Source: Planctomycetota bacterium (GTDB lineage Bacteria; Planctomycetota; Planctomycetia; Pirellulales; Pirellulaceae). From it: a stretch of 56,975 nt of DNA. The first letter of the stretch is position 1, and every line of letters begins with the position of its first letter. A program made the translations under genes and the position numbers. Below the pieces are notes generated by a model that saw nothing but the letters and a program-made list of their open reading frames with translations, did not search any database and was not told the origin of the DNA. Location: NCBI GenBank assembly GCA_963205385.1, contig CAUJKE010000019.1, positions 1 to 56,975 of the forward strand. Reading direction: 5' to 3'. Of the stretch, positions 43,070 through 52,425 are shown piece after piece.

Positions 43070-44512
43070 ATGTTTCGACCCACCCAGCTACCCGGCGACG
43101 CGCTCACGCGCCGGATGTTTCTCGGCCGTTCCGCGTGCGGCATCGGCGCGACGGCGCTGGCGACTTCGCTCGCTTCCACGTTCACCAGCGCCGCGCGCGC
43201 AGCCAGCGAACCATCGACCCGCCGTGGCGTTGTGCATCCGCTGCACTTCGCCCCCAAGGCGAAACGGGTCATCTTCATGACCATGGCTGGGGGCATGTCA
43301 CACTTAGAGACGTTCGACTACAAGTCCAAGCTGGCCGAAATGAACGGCCAACCGATGCCGGAGTCGTTCACCAAAGGGCAGCCGATCGCCCAACTGCAAA
43401 ATGCCAAGCTGACCTGCTTCGCGCCGCAGCATCCGTTCAAAAAATATGGCGAGTCCGGCCAGAACATCGCCCAGATCTTTCCGCACTTAGGCGAAGTGGC
43501 GGACGAGCTGTGCATTATCAACTCGCTCAAGACGGAAGCGATCAATCACGACCCGGCCCACACGTTCATGAACGCCGGCACCACCCTTAGCGGCCGCCCC
43601 TCGATGGGCTCCTGGCTCTGGTATGGCCTGGGGTGTGAGTCCGAAAATCTCCCCGGCTTTGTCGTGCTGACGTCCAACGGCAAGTTCGGCCAGGGACAGC
43701 CGATCGCCTCGCGGCAGTGGCATAGCGGCTTTTTGCCTGGCGAGTTTCAAGGCGTGCAATTCCGTTCGCAAGGGGAGCCGGTGTATTACGTCCGGCGTCC
43801 CAGCGGCGTCAGCGCGGCTCAGCAGCAGGACGTCATCGAGTCCATCGCCGCGCTCAATCGCCAACACGACGAAGCGATTCACGATCCCGAAATCGCCACG
43901 CGCATCGCGCAATATGAAATGGCGTTTCGCATGCAGACCAGTGTACCGGAACTGGTCGATCTCGCGCAAGAACCGGCGCATGTGCTGGACATGTACGGCA
44001 CCCAGGGAGGCGATGGTTCGTTCGCCGCGAACTGCCTGCTCGCGCGTCGCCTGGCGGAGCGGGGCGTGCGGTTCATTCAGCTCTATCATCGCGACTGGGA
44101 TCATCACGGCGGCGTGAAGGCTCAAATCGCCGGCACGGCAGGCGAAGTTGATCAGGCGGCCGCGGCGCTCATCAAGGATCTCAAGCAGCGCGATCTACTC
44201 AAGGATACGCTGCTCGTGTTCGGCACCGAGTTCGGCCGCACGCCCATGGCCCAAGGCAACGGCCGCGACCATCACATCAAAGGCTTCTCGTGCTGGCTTG
44301 CAGGCGGCGGCGTCAAGCCCGGCCTCACCTACGGCGCGACGGACGAACTCGGCTACAACGTCACTGAGAACCTCGTCCACGTCCACGACTTGCACGCCAC
44401 GATGTTGCAACTCATGGGGATCGATCATGAGCGCCTCACTTATCGCTTCCAAGGCCGCGACTTCAAGCTAACGGACGTCGCTGGGCATGTGGTGCAACCC
44501 CTGTTGGCATAA
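43070..44512 (+). CDS. DUF1501 family protein
   Basis: A 480-residue protein with a twin-arginine type leader (TRRMFLGRSACGIGATALATSLAST), so it is probably exported folded. DUF1501 (alkaline phosphatase/sulfatase-like fold) signatures: FMTMAGGMSHLETFDYKSKLAEMNGQ, FGQGQPIASRQWHSGFLPGEFQGV, LLARRLAERGVRFIQLYHRDWDHHGG, LVFGTEFGRTPMAQGNGRDHHIKGFSCWLAGGGVK and LHATMLQLMGIDHERLTYRFQGRDF. It follows the PSD1-type gene by 17 bases, the conserved pair in this phylum. Likely metal-dependent hydrolase acting outside the cytoplasm with its partner. Confidence 0.97.
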   Translation: MFRPTQLPGDALTRRMFLGRSACGIGATALATSLASTFTSAARAASEPSTRRGVVHPLHFAPKAKRVIFMTMAGGMSHLETFDYKSKLAEMNGQPMPESFTKGQPIAQLQNAKLTCFAPQHPFKKYGESGQNIAQIFPHLGEVADELCIINSLKTEAINHDPAHTFMNAGTTLSGRPSMGSWLWYGLGCESENLPGFVVLTSNGKFGQGQPIASRQWHSGFLPGEFQGVQFRSQGEPVYYVRRPSGVSAAQQQDVIESIAALNRQHDEAIHDPEIATRIAQYEMAFRMQTSVPELVDLAQEPAHVLDMYGTQGGDGSFAANCLLARRLAERGVRFIQLYHRDWDHHGGVKAQIAGTAGEVDQAAAALIKDLKQRDLLKDTLLVFGTEFGRTPMAQGNGRDHHIKGFSCWLAGGGVKPGLTYGATDELGYNVTENLVHVHDLHATMLQLMGIDHERLTYRFQGRDFKLTDVAGHVVQPLLA

Positions 44513-44552
44513 TCCGTCGGCCAGCGCGCGGCGCCCGTTGATATTCGGCCGG

Positions 44553-45956
44553 CTATGCTTCCACTTCGATCTGATCCTCCACAACCAGATACGACGCACT
44601 GGCCGAGGCCGCCGACCTGGCGGCGAACGTCTCGCGATCGACAGGGTTCACCAGCGAGAGGAAGCGGTCGCGGGCGATGTAGCCTTGAGGACGCGTCCCC
44701 TTGGTCACCAACAGCAGCGTCTCGTCATCGCCGAGGAACCGCTCCATCACCGCTTGAAAAGCGGTCGCTTCCGGCAAATGCGAAACAGGCTCGAGTTCTA
44801 ACTGTTCGACCAACATGCCAGCGCGTTGCGAGTTGCCGTTGACCTCCGTCAAACGTTGGGCGCTGAGCACTCCCAGCAGCGAACCGGAACTGTCGAGCAC
44901 CGGCAGCCAGGTGAGTTGCGTTTGTTCGACGAGCGCGACGGCGTGCGCGACGCTGTCGGACGAATAAATCGCGACCGGGAGCGGCGTCATCACATCGCGG
45001 GCGGTCGAAGTGTTGAACGGATTGCCGCTTTCGAGCAGCTTGGTCCACGCGCGGCGTTCTTCATCGTGTTCGCCATAGCAAATCAAGCAATCACCGCCAG
45101 AACACTTCGCGTCTTCCAGCGCGCGACGCGCGCGTCGCAGCGCGTCCTCAGGCGAATCGGTCTCCGCGACGCACGCCGCGACGCCGAGGCTCGCGGTCAG
45201 CGGGAAGTCGATGCGCAGCTCCTCGCTCGGCAGTTCGGCTACCGCCTGGCGCATCCGTTCGGCCCACTTCGAGGCCTTTTCGATGGAATGATCGGGGAGC
45301 AGCACCGCGAAGCAGTCTTCTTCCAAGCGCGCGACGAATTGGCCGGGGGCGCAGTTTTGCTTGAGCAGCGTACCGACTGTCCGCAGCACATGATTGCCTG
45401 CCTCGAGGCCGCCGCAGGCATTCACGCGGCGGAACAGGTCCAAGTCGAGCAGCACCATGCCGAGCTTGCGCGTCCGTGTGAACAGCTTGAGTTCGCGCTG
45501 GAGCCGATCGGAGAACGCCTGTTGTGACCAGAGTCCGGTGAGCGGATCTTCCCATTGCTGCACGACCCAGCGGCGATCGAATTCGACATAGCGGGCCGCG
45601 GCGCGAAGTCGTGAGAGAATCTCGCCGACCGACACCGGCTTGGCCAGAAAGTCATCAACGCCTGCTTCGACGGCATCCAATACGTTGACGCCGCTGGCTT
45701 CCTGGCACAGCAGAAATACATGCACATGGCGGGTGATGGCGTGGCGCGTCTCTGCCAGGCGGCGGAAGTCGCGCCCCAGCGTGGCGTCGTCCAGAATGAA
45801 GAAGTCGAACGGAACGCTCGCCATGGCGCTGAGCGCCGTTTCGAGATCGGCGCAGGCGACCACGCGATAGCCGAACTCCTGCAGGACGTAGGACAGTTGG
45901 CGCAATAACGAGCGGTCGTTGGCCGCTAGCAAAACCTCGATGGCATGCGCGCTCAT
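44553..45956 (-). CDS. response regulator with degenerate GGDEF and CBS domains
   Basis: A 467-residue signalling protein: a receiver-like domain (residues 5-120; phosphoacceptor candidates Asp56/Asp57 in FFILDDATL, Lys106 in FLAKPVS), a GGDEF domain (about 135-300; DPLTGLWSQQAFSDRLQREL, VLLDLDLFRRVN) in which the GGDEF signature reads EEDCF (212-216), and two CBS repeats (about 318-440). The signature glycines and the fourth-position Glu are lost, so diguanylate cyclase activity is doubtful; it may bind nucleotides as a sensor. ATG 45956 is the natural start; the upstream frame to 46457 overlaps the intergenic region. Divergent from the FHA/kinase operon. Confidence 0.9.
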   Translation of the reverse strand: MSAHAIEVLLAANDRSLLRQLSYVLQEFGYRVVACADLETALSAMASVPFDFFILDDATLGRDFRRLAETRHAITRHVHVFLLCQEASGVNVLDAVEAGVDDFLAKPVSVGEILSRLRAAARYVEFDRRWVVQQWEDPLTGLWSQQAFSDRLQRELKLFTRTRKLGMVLLDLDLFRRVNACGGLEAGNHVLRTVGTLLKQNCAPGQFVARLEEDCFAVLLPDHSIEKASKWAERMRQAVAELPSEELRIDFPLTASLGVAACVAETDSPEDALRRARRALEDAKCSGGDCLICYGEHDEERRAWTKLLESGNPFNTSTARDVMTPLPVAIYSSDSVAHAVALVEQTQLTWLPVLDSSGSLLGVLSAQRLTEVNGNSQRAGMLVEQLELEPVSHLPEATAFQAVMERFLGDDETLLLVTKGTRPQGYIARDRFLSLVNPVDRETFAARSAASASASYLVVEDQIEVEA

Positions 45957-46286
45957 GGGCAGTTCCGATGTTGAAAGTAACGGTTGTAACGAAGCTGGCG
46001 AACGTGCGTGCCAGGCGAGTCCCCTAGCGGCGCGCGACATCCCGCGCGTGTTCCATACGAAGCCTACGTCACAAGGCGGCATCGTCGCGCCAAGCGCTGA
46101 TTTTTTTCTGCGGATAAAGAGAGAATTTCCGCCAGCCGGTCCAAACAAGGCGAATATCAATGCTAGGCTTTCATTGGCCCATACCAACGGCGGTGGCCTC
46201 GCCCCGACGCGCTTAGCCTGCGCTGCATTCGGGAGCGGTCGTCGCCGGGGATTGTTTCCCGCGGCAGTCCTCTTCGGCAAAATCCC
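45957..46286. other. 330-base divergent intergenic region between the two signalling transcription units
   Basis: No gene, no sigma-54 site and no clear sigma-70 promoter were found. There is an AT-rich segment with a T-run at about 46098-46110. Must hold both divergent promoters. Confidence 0.4.
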
Positions 46287-47450
46287 ATGCAAACCCAACT
46301 CATGCAACCCGGCAAAGCCAGCGTACCCTGGCTCGAGCGCTTCGTACCCGGCGGCAACGCGCCTGAGCGAACGCCAATTCAAGCGCTGCCGTTCACCATC
46401 GGCCGGATCGATACGGTCGATTTGCAGATCAACTCGACGCGCGTCTCGCGCGAACACGCAGTCATCCTGCTCGAGGGAGGCGCCTACCGCATCCGCGACC
46501 TGGGGAGCACCAATGGCACATTCGTCAACGGCCAGCGGATCGAGGAAGTCGTGCTCGATGATGGCGATATGGTCGTGATCGCCGATTGCGAATTCACGTT
46601 CGTCTCCGGCGCGAAGTCAGCCCGCGCCAATGCCACCCAGGTCATGAGCGGCGCGGGAGCGCCCAAGGTCGACTTCCGCGAACAGATTGCCGCCGTCCGG
46701 CGCATCCAAGAGTCGCTGTTGCACTGCGGCGCTACTCCCAAGCTCGAACCGATTCTCAACCTGGAAACCGGCATGCTCTTCGGCTACCGTAGCCTGGCTT
46801 TAGGCCAAGGCGAACGAACGCTGGAGCACGATCCCAACGCCATCGCTCCCTCCACGTCCAACACATCCGCGTGGCGCGCGCTCCAATTGCGGCGACTGCT
46901 GGCGTCCGAAGCGTTTCTCAAACTCGAACAAGACGCGCTCTTGCTGCTGGAACTGCGTCCAGATGAAGTCGCGCGCGGTTTCGCGGCGGAAGCGCATTTG
47001 CTCCGTCTGCGGCATCTGGTCGGCGACACACGGCTAGTCGTCGGCCTGGCCGCGAACAGCGTGACCGACACGCCAGAGATTGGCGAGTTTTGCGCGCGGC
47101 TCACCCACGTCGGCTTCCGCCTGGCATATCTCGATTTTCTCGGCAGCAAGGCGCAAGTGTCGCAGCTTGCGGACCCCGTCCCAGACTTCCTCGTCCTGGC
47201 CTCCAACTTTGCGCGGGAGTTGCAAGGGGGCAATCGCCAAGCGCGGCAACTCTCTGGCGTGCTCGAAGCCTGTCAGGAAATCGGCACGCGGCCGATCGTC
47301 ACCGGCATTTCGACCAAGGAGGACGAAGAAGCGTGCTACAAGCTCGGTTTTCAATACGTCATTACGCCCCGTTTAGGCCGCAAGCCGTCCACGTCGTCGG
47401 TAGCGAAACTGCTCAAGTCGAATGATCCGCGCGTTGAAAGCTTCGCGTAA
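46287..47450 (+). CDS. FHA domain protein with degenerate EAL-like domain
   Basis: A 387-residue protein. Residues about 35-110 form a forkhead-associated domain with all its phosphothreonine-binding motifs: GR (39-40), SREH (54-57) and GSTNG (73-77). Residues about 152-370 resemble an EAL phosphodiesterase barrel: LEPILNLETGMLFGYRSLAL aligns with the EAL strand, but the Glu of EAL is replaced (GYRSL), and the later FRLAYLDFLG and FQYVITPRLG segments lack the metal and catalytic residues. It therefore probably binds but does not cleave c-di-GMP, or is purely a scaffold. It is 12 bases before the kinase-tubulin gene, so its FHA domain is a natural reader of that kinase's phosphothreonines. Confidence 0.9.
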   Translation: MQTQLMQPGKASVPWLERFVPGGNAPERTPIQALPFTIGRIDTVDLQINSTRVSREHAVILLEGGAYRIRDLGSTNGTFVNGQRIEEVVLDDGDMVVIADCEFTFVSGAKSARANATQVMSGAGAPKVDFREQIAAVRRIQESLLHCGATPKLEPILNLETGMLFGYRSLALGQGERTLEHDPNAIAPSTSNTSAWRALQLRRLLASEAFLKLEQDALLLLELRPDEVARGFAAEAHLLRLRHLVGDTRLVVGLAANSVTDTPEIGEFCARLTHVGFRLAYLDFLGSKAQVSQLADPVPDFLVLASNFARELQGGNRQARQLSGVLEACQEIGTRPIVTGISTKEDEEACYKLGFQYVITPRLGRKPSTSSVAKLLKSNDPRVESFA

Positions 47451-47461
47451 ACGCGAGTTGC

Positions 47462-50400
47462 ATGATAGGTGTCGCCGTGGCAGTCCATCCCACCGCTCAA
47501 CAAGAATTGATTCCCGGCTATGTGACCGTCGAACGGCTCGGCGCCGGCGGCTACGGCGAAGTCTGGAAAGTGGAAGCGCCCGGCGGACTGCATAAGGCCA
47601 TTAAGGTCGTCTACGGTCTGCTCGACGAGGAACGCGCGGCGCGCGAACTCAAAGCGCTGCACCACGTCAAGGAGGTGCGCCACCCGTTCCTGCTCTCTCT
47701 CGAGCGGATCGAAGTCGTCGACGGCCGGCTGATGATCGTCACCGAATTGGCGGACGGCAGCTTGATGGATCGCTTCGAACTGTGCCGCAAAAACGGCGCC
47801 GTGGGACTCGAACGCGACGAGATGCTGAGCTACTTGCGCGACGCCGCCGACGCCTTGGACTACATGCTACAGCAACACTCGCTGCAACATTTGGATGTCA
47901 AGCCGGAAAACCTCTTGGTCGTCGCGGGACGCACCAAAGTCGCCGACTTCGGCCTCGTCAAGGAACTGGCCGACAAGACCCGCTCCCTCGTAGGCGCCAT
48001 GACGCCCACGTATGCCGCGCCGGAACTCTTCGACGGCAAGGCGAGTCGCCAGAGCGATCAATACAGTCTGGCGATCGTATATCAGGAAATGCTGACCGGC
48101 GTGTTGCCGTTTCCTGGACGCAGCGCCGCCCAACTCGCCTCGCAACATCAACGCAATCGCCCGCAACTCTCCGCGCTGCCGGCTCACGATCGCGATATCA
48201 TCGCGCGGGCGCTATCCAAGAAGCCGGAAGACCGTTTCGGCAGTTGCCGCGAAATGGCCGAGGCGCTCGCGCTGGCCGGCAAGCTCGCGATGGGGAGCGA
48301 GAACGGCACGAAGTCCGACACGCGCTCGCTTCGGGCGGAAGACACAGCCGTCGCAAAAGGCGGCCGCGGCAGCACGCCGGTTCCAGGGCAGATCGCGCCT
48401 GATTGCACGGAAATACTCAGTGGCAAGCCGGCCTCCGGTGGCTCCAAAGCGCCGCGGCTGGTGACGATGATGCGCGAAGAGCAACTGCCGCTGGTGCAAG
48501 TCGGCACGCGGATTCTCGACGCCCCGCCGCCGTCGCTGGATCCAGATAAACTCAGTGCGCGGCCGACGCTGCTGATCGGCGTCGGCGGCACCGGCTTGCT
48601 GGCGGTTGCGCGGCTTCGCGAGCGGCTGATTGCTGAATATGGCGACGCCGTCGTGCGGGAAGCGTTTCCGATGCTCGTCGTCGATACGGATCCCGTCGCC
48701 ATGAAGCTAGCCGTGGCGATGGGGCTCGATACGCAAGACGTCCTCGTCACACCCCTGCGGGCGCCCAACGAGTATCGTCACGATGCCGAGCAGTTGCTCA
48801 AATGGATTGGGCGGCGCTGGCTCTTCAACATTCCCAAGAGTTGCCGCACCGATGGCTTTCGCCCGCTGGGTCGATTGGCGCTCGTCGATCACGCGGCGCA
48901 GTTGGTGACGCGACTTCGCCAGCGATTGAATCGCGTGTGCGGCGAGTCCGCCGTCCGCTTGCTCACCGGTCATACCGGGAAGAAGCCGCGCGAGGAAACG
49001 CCTCGCGTCTGCCTAGTGGGGGCGTCCTCCGGCGGAACCGGCGGCGGCATGTTGCTCGAAATGGCGTACGCGGTGAGCAACGTTGCGCGACAGCAGGAAC
49101 ATCACATCGAAACCTGCGCGTTCATCAATCATGGCACGCCGCAGAACGTCATGCTCAAGCAACTCGCGACGGCCAACACCGCGGCGCTATTGCGCGAGCT
49201 ACAGCATTATGTGCGTCAAGGCGCGTGCGGGGTCAGCAGCGATCCTCGCGCGGCCCTGTTCGACGGCGAGGACTTCCCGTTTTCGGCCACCTACTTCTTC
49301 CACCTGGGAGAGGAGCTTACTAGCGAAGACTATCACCGCCGGGTCGAGCAGGTCGCGGACTATTTGTACTGCGATACGACATCTCCCTTAGGGGCGATGC
49401 TCGACCGCTGCCGCGCGGAAGAGCAAGACGACGAGGAGTCGTTCGTCGATTATCGTCTCCGCTCGTTTGAGGTGCGTCATTTCACGGCCATCGAGGACGC
49501 GCGTGTGACGCATACCGAACGCCAACTCGCGACCGAAATTGTGAAGCTGTGGCTGCAAGAGGTCGCGGTCGAACCAACGCCGGCGGTTGCGGCAGCAGAT
49601 GCCGAGGACGCGCAGGACAATTCAGATTCGACTGGCACCGCAGCTGGGCCAAAAGAAACATCGCCGCCGCTGGCCGTTGAATACTCGCCGATGTACTACA
49701 TGAATAGCTCCGAACTGGCGGCCCAGATTCTCAGGCGAACTCCCACCCCGGCCAGCTTGGATTTTGTGGAGCCCACGCGCGTCAGCGAGACGCCTGCGGA
49801 AGCTGAATTCCTCGACGCCGAGGCGCCGCTGCCGGTTCGCCCCTGCACGATTTGGAAGGGAGTCCATGCGTTGCGTGAAATGGCGCGCACGCAGTGGAGC
49901 GGCCAACTCACCGCCGAGCAGGTGGAAGCGCTGGAGATCGATCTGCTCAAGCAATTGCAAAACGCCAAGGCCGAATACGTCAGCATGCGCGCGTACTATG
50001 ACGAGACGCCCCAGGAGATTGTCGTCAAGGCTCAAAAGCTGGCGGAAACGGTGATTGTCGAATATCTTGAATCGCTGCGCCGCAAGCTCTACGCGCCATC
50101 GACGAAACTCCTGCCGCTTGTGGAGTTGCTCGTGAGCGTGGCGCACTTTGAGGCGCCCAAGCTGATGTCGCAAAACACCGCTGCGGTTCCTAGTGAGTTG
50201 ATTAAGTATGGCCGTGATCGCCCCGAGTCGCTGCACGACTGGGGATGTCAACGCCGGACCGCCATTCTCGGCCCCGCCACGAGCGATTTGAGCGCCCTAC
50301 GCGAGATTGTGCCCGAGCGGCAACCGTTGATCGCACATGCCAGCGACGAGCACTTCTGGTTCTGCGAGGAGTTCGCCGATCTGTCGCTGGCGCAGCTCGT

Positions 50401-50536
50401 CGATTCGCTCACGCGCGACAAGCCGGAGGTTCTGGAAGCCACCGCCCGCTTGCACGTCCGCGGCGATATCGAATGGACGTCGCCAGCGGAAATTGAAGTC
50501 CGCGATTCGCAACCCGCGAGCATTTCCGCCTCGTGA
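47462..50536 (+). CDS. Ser/Thr protein kinase fused to tubulin-like domain
   Basis: A 1024-residue protein. Residues about 17-280 are a complete protein kinase: glycine loop GAGGYGEVWKV (27-37), Lys48 in AIKVV, HLDVKPEN (143-150, Asp145 catalytic; Arg of HRD is Leu, a non-RD kinase), DFG 162-164 and APE 186-188. Residues about 366-700 are a tubulin-like (Tubulin_2) nucleotide-binding domain: LLIGVGGTGLLAVARLRERL opens it and ASSGGTGGGMLLEMAY (about 520-535) is the tubulin signature G-box. A helical C-terminal part of about 300 residues follows, with no membrane segment or known motif. It lies 12 bases after the FHA gene. Role unknown; regulated GTPase filament or sorting protein is inferred. 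Confidence 0.92.
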   Translation: MIGVAVAVHPTAQQELIPGYVTVERLGAGGYGEVWKVEAPGGLHKAIKVVYGLLDEERAARELKALHHVKEVRHPFLLSLERIEVVDGRLMIVTELADGSLMDRFELCRKNGAVGLERDEMLSYLRDAADALDYMLQQHSLQHLDVKPENLLVVAGRTKVADFGLVKELADKTRSLVGAMTPTYAAPELFDGKASRQSDQYSLAIVYQEMLTGVLPFPGRSAAQLASQHQRNRPQLSALPAHDRDIIARALSKKPEDRFGSCREMAEALALAGKLAMGSENGTKSDTRSLRAEDTAVAKGGRGSTPVPGQIAPDCTEILSGKPASGGSKAPRLVTMMREEQLPLVQVGTRILDAPPPSLDPDKLSARPTLLIGVGGTGLLAVARLRERLIAEYGDAVVREAFPMLVVDTDPVAMKLAVAMGLDTQDVLVTPLRAPNEYRHDAEQLLKWIGRRWLFNIPKSCRTDGFRPLGRLALVDHAAQLVTRLRQRLNRVCGESAVRLLTGHTGKKPREETPRVCLVGASSGGTGGGMLLEMAYAVSNVARQQEHHIETCAFINHGTPQNVMLKQLATANTAALLRELQHYVRQGACGVSSDPRAALFDGEDFPFSATYFFHLGEELTSEDYHRRVEQVADYLYCDTTSPLGAMLDRCRAEEQDDEESFVDYRLRSFEVRHFTAIEDARVTHTERQLATEIVKLWLQEVAVEPTPAVAAADAEDAQDNSDSTGTAAGPKETSPPLAVEYSPMYYMNSSELAAQILRRTPTPASLDFVEPTRVSETPAEAEFLDAEAPLPVRPCTIWKGVHALREMARTQWSGQLTAEQVEALEIDLLKQLQNAKAEYVSMRAYYDETPQEIVVKAQKLAETVIVEYLESLRRKLYAPSTKLLPLVELLVSVAHFEAPKLMSQNTAAVPSELIKYGRDRPESLHDWGCQRRTAILGPATSDLSALREIVPERQPLIAHASDEHFWFCEEFADLSLAQLVDSLTRDKPEVLEATARLHVRGDIEWTSPAEIEVRDSQPASISAS

Positions 50537-50654
50537 GCGCAAATTCCTGCGATCGCCTGCCGGTGTGAATGAAGCCATAACTTGCCAGCCACGTGAAAGC
50601 GCTTCATGTGCGTTCAGCCACCGCTGGATCCAGTGTCTCAGCCGTGCTGCGGCG

Positions 50655-51722
50655 CTAGGTGCTTTGGCCGTGACGGTGGCGATAGCGGGCGCTCACGCGC
50701 TCCAGCAGCGAGCGCTCTTCGGCGGAGAGACTTTGCAGGCCGTGGACGCTAATCCGCGCCAGGATTTCATCCATGCGACGATCTTCTTCCTGTTCGATCT
50801 CTTGTTGCCGCTTCTGGCGGGCCTCGCGGCGTTCATCGAGCCAGCGCGAGATGGGGCCGGCGTCGGTTGGTGGTTCTTCGCAACTCCGTTCAAGGCTCGT
50901 ATAGCCTTGCGAAAAATCGTACCCAAACGGCAAGTCGTCATGCTCCATTGGCGGAGGCGCTTTGTGGCGCTCGTGCTGCGCGCTGAAGAAGAGAAAAATC
51001 GCCAACAGCACCAGCGCGAACCAGGTCGGAAGCAACGAATGCGGATGCCAATCGCGCGCGAACCACGCCGTTACGAGCAAGCCGATGACAGAGATTTGCG
51101 CCGCCAACCAGACGACGCGCGCTGCCCGGTGACGTTGTGCTTCTCCCCACCGCAACAGCAGCGCGGCGCGAAAGATGCGGCCCCCATCGAACGGAAACGC
51201 GGGGAACATATTCACTAAGGCCAGCGCGTAGTTCACCCAAAACACGATTTTCCAAGCCACGACCCACGCGCTGCCTCCTTCCGTGAGGCCGACCGGCTGG
51301 AGCGGATTTAACAGTCCAGGAAAGGAACTCGCGTCGTCCATAAGCAAGAACGGGACGCACAGTGCCGCCAAGGCAAAATTCGCCAGCGGTCCCGCGAGCT
51401 GAATGACGAGATCCGCTTGCGGTTCGTGCGGGCGTTCCGGGGTGAGCATGCCGCCGAGCGGCCAGAGCACGATCTGGTCGACCATGCCGCCTAAGCGTTT
51501 TGCCGCCCAGACATGCGCCCATTCGTGGATCAGGACGCCGAGCAAGAGCACGATCAGGCTCAAGCCGCCGATCCAGACATACTCGCCGGACGGAGGTTGT
51601 TGCGCGGCGACCCAACTGAGATACAGCGTGAATGCGGCGAAGAGGATAAAGAACAGATGCAACCGCACCTGAACGCCACCCCAACGTCCGAGACTGATAC
51701 TCCATTGGCTGTGGTCACGCAT
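50655..51722 (-). CDS. site-2 protease family (M50) metalloprotease
   Basis: A 355-residue membrane metalloprotease. The zinc motif is HEWAH in LIHEWAHVWAAKRLGG, and the second site is NMFPAFPFDGGRIFRAAL. Six predicted membrane segments surround them, and the soluble C-terminal tail (about 265-355) is charged and ends with a DEILARISVHGLQSLSAEERSLLERVSARY segment resembling the DUF6576-type C-terminal motif. Site-2 proteases cleave within membranes, often releasing a signal factor. It is convergent with the kinase-tubulin gene, so a functional link is speculative. Divergent from the Nudix gene. Confidence 0.92.
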   Translation of the reverse strand: MRDHSQWSISLGRWGGVQVRLHLFFILFAAFTLYLSWVAAQQPPSGEYVWIGGLSLIVLLLGVLIHEWAHVWAAKRLGGMVDQIVLWPLGGMLTPERPHEPQADLVIQLAGPLANFALAALCVPFLLMDDASSFPGLLNPLQPVGLTEGGSAWVVAWKIVFWVNYALALVNMFPAFPFDGGRIFRAALLLRWGEAQRHRAARVVWLAAQISVIGLLVTAWFARDWHPHSLLPTWFALVLLAIFLFFSAQHERHKAPPPMEHDDLPFGYDFSQGYTSLERSCEEPPTDAGPISRWLDERREARQKRQQEIEQEEDRRMDEILARISVHGLQSLSAEERSLLERVSARYRHRHGQST

Positions 51723-51885
51723 GGAAAATTGCCCACGGCTAATCGGGGTGAGGCGCCCTGAACTTGGCCCTGCGGAAAACTCTCATTATCTTATCACCAT
51801 GCCGTATTACGTTCAATCTTATCCCAAGGTTGGCGATTGTCCGAAAACTTCCACCGCGCGCCCCACGAACTGAGGAGACTTTCGC

Positions 51886-52410
51886 ATGGATTACCCGCCC
51901 AAAACTTTGCTCGAGACCCGTATTTTTCGCGTGGAGCAAGTCATGCAACTGGTCGACGGCCAGCCTCACCCGCGCGCCATCGTGCGTCACCCTGGGGCGG
52001 TCGTGGTGCTGCCATTGCTAGAAGACGATCGCGTTTGCTTGATCCAGAACTTCCGCATTGCGGTCAACGCGACCCTGATCGAACTTCCCGCAGGCACGCT
52101 CGAACCCCACGAACCGCCGGAGCATACCGCCGCCCGCGAACTGATTGAAGAGACAGGCTACATCGCGGGGAGGCTCGAAAAACTGCACGAGTTTTTGGCG
52201 TCGCCAGGCATTCTGGATGAGCGCATGCATTTGTATGTCGCGCGCGACCTGACCGCCGGCCCCGCGGCTCGCGAGGCCGGTGAGCAGATTGAGAATCGGA
52301 TCGTGGCCTGGGACGAAGCGATGGCGCTGGTCGATCGCGGCGAGATTCGCGACGCCAAGACGCTCGTTGGCCTGTTGTGGTGGGATCGCCGGCGCCGCAA
52401 GTCGCCTTGA
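51886..52410 (+). CDS. Nudix hydrolase, ADP-ribose pyrophosphatase-like
   Basis: A 174-residue Nudix protein. The Nudix box is complete, AGTLEPHEPPEHTAARELIEETGY (G-x5-E-x7-RE-x2-EE-x-G), with Gly of PAGTLE and the following FLASPGILDERMHLYVARDL found in ADP-ribose/NDP-sugar pyrophosphatases. It hydrolyses nucleoside diphosphates linked to another group; ADP-ribose is the likely substrate. A GAGGAGA ribosome site precedes ATG 51886. It converges with the unknown gene at 52426, 15 bases away. Confidence 0.94.
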   Translation: MDYPPKTLLETRIFRVEQVMQLVDGQPHPRAIVRHPGAVVVLPLLEDDRVCLIQNFRIAVNATLIELPAGTLEPHEPPEHTAARELIEETGYIAGRLEKLHEFLASPGILDERMHLYVARDLTAGPAAREAGEQIENRIVAWDEAMALVDRGEIRDAKTLVGLLWWDRRRRKSP

Positions 52411-52425
52411 AATCCACGCACATGA

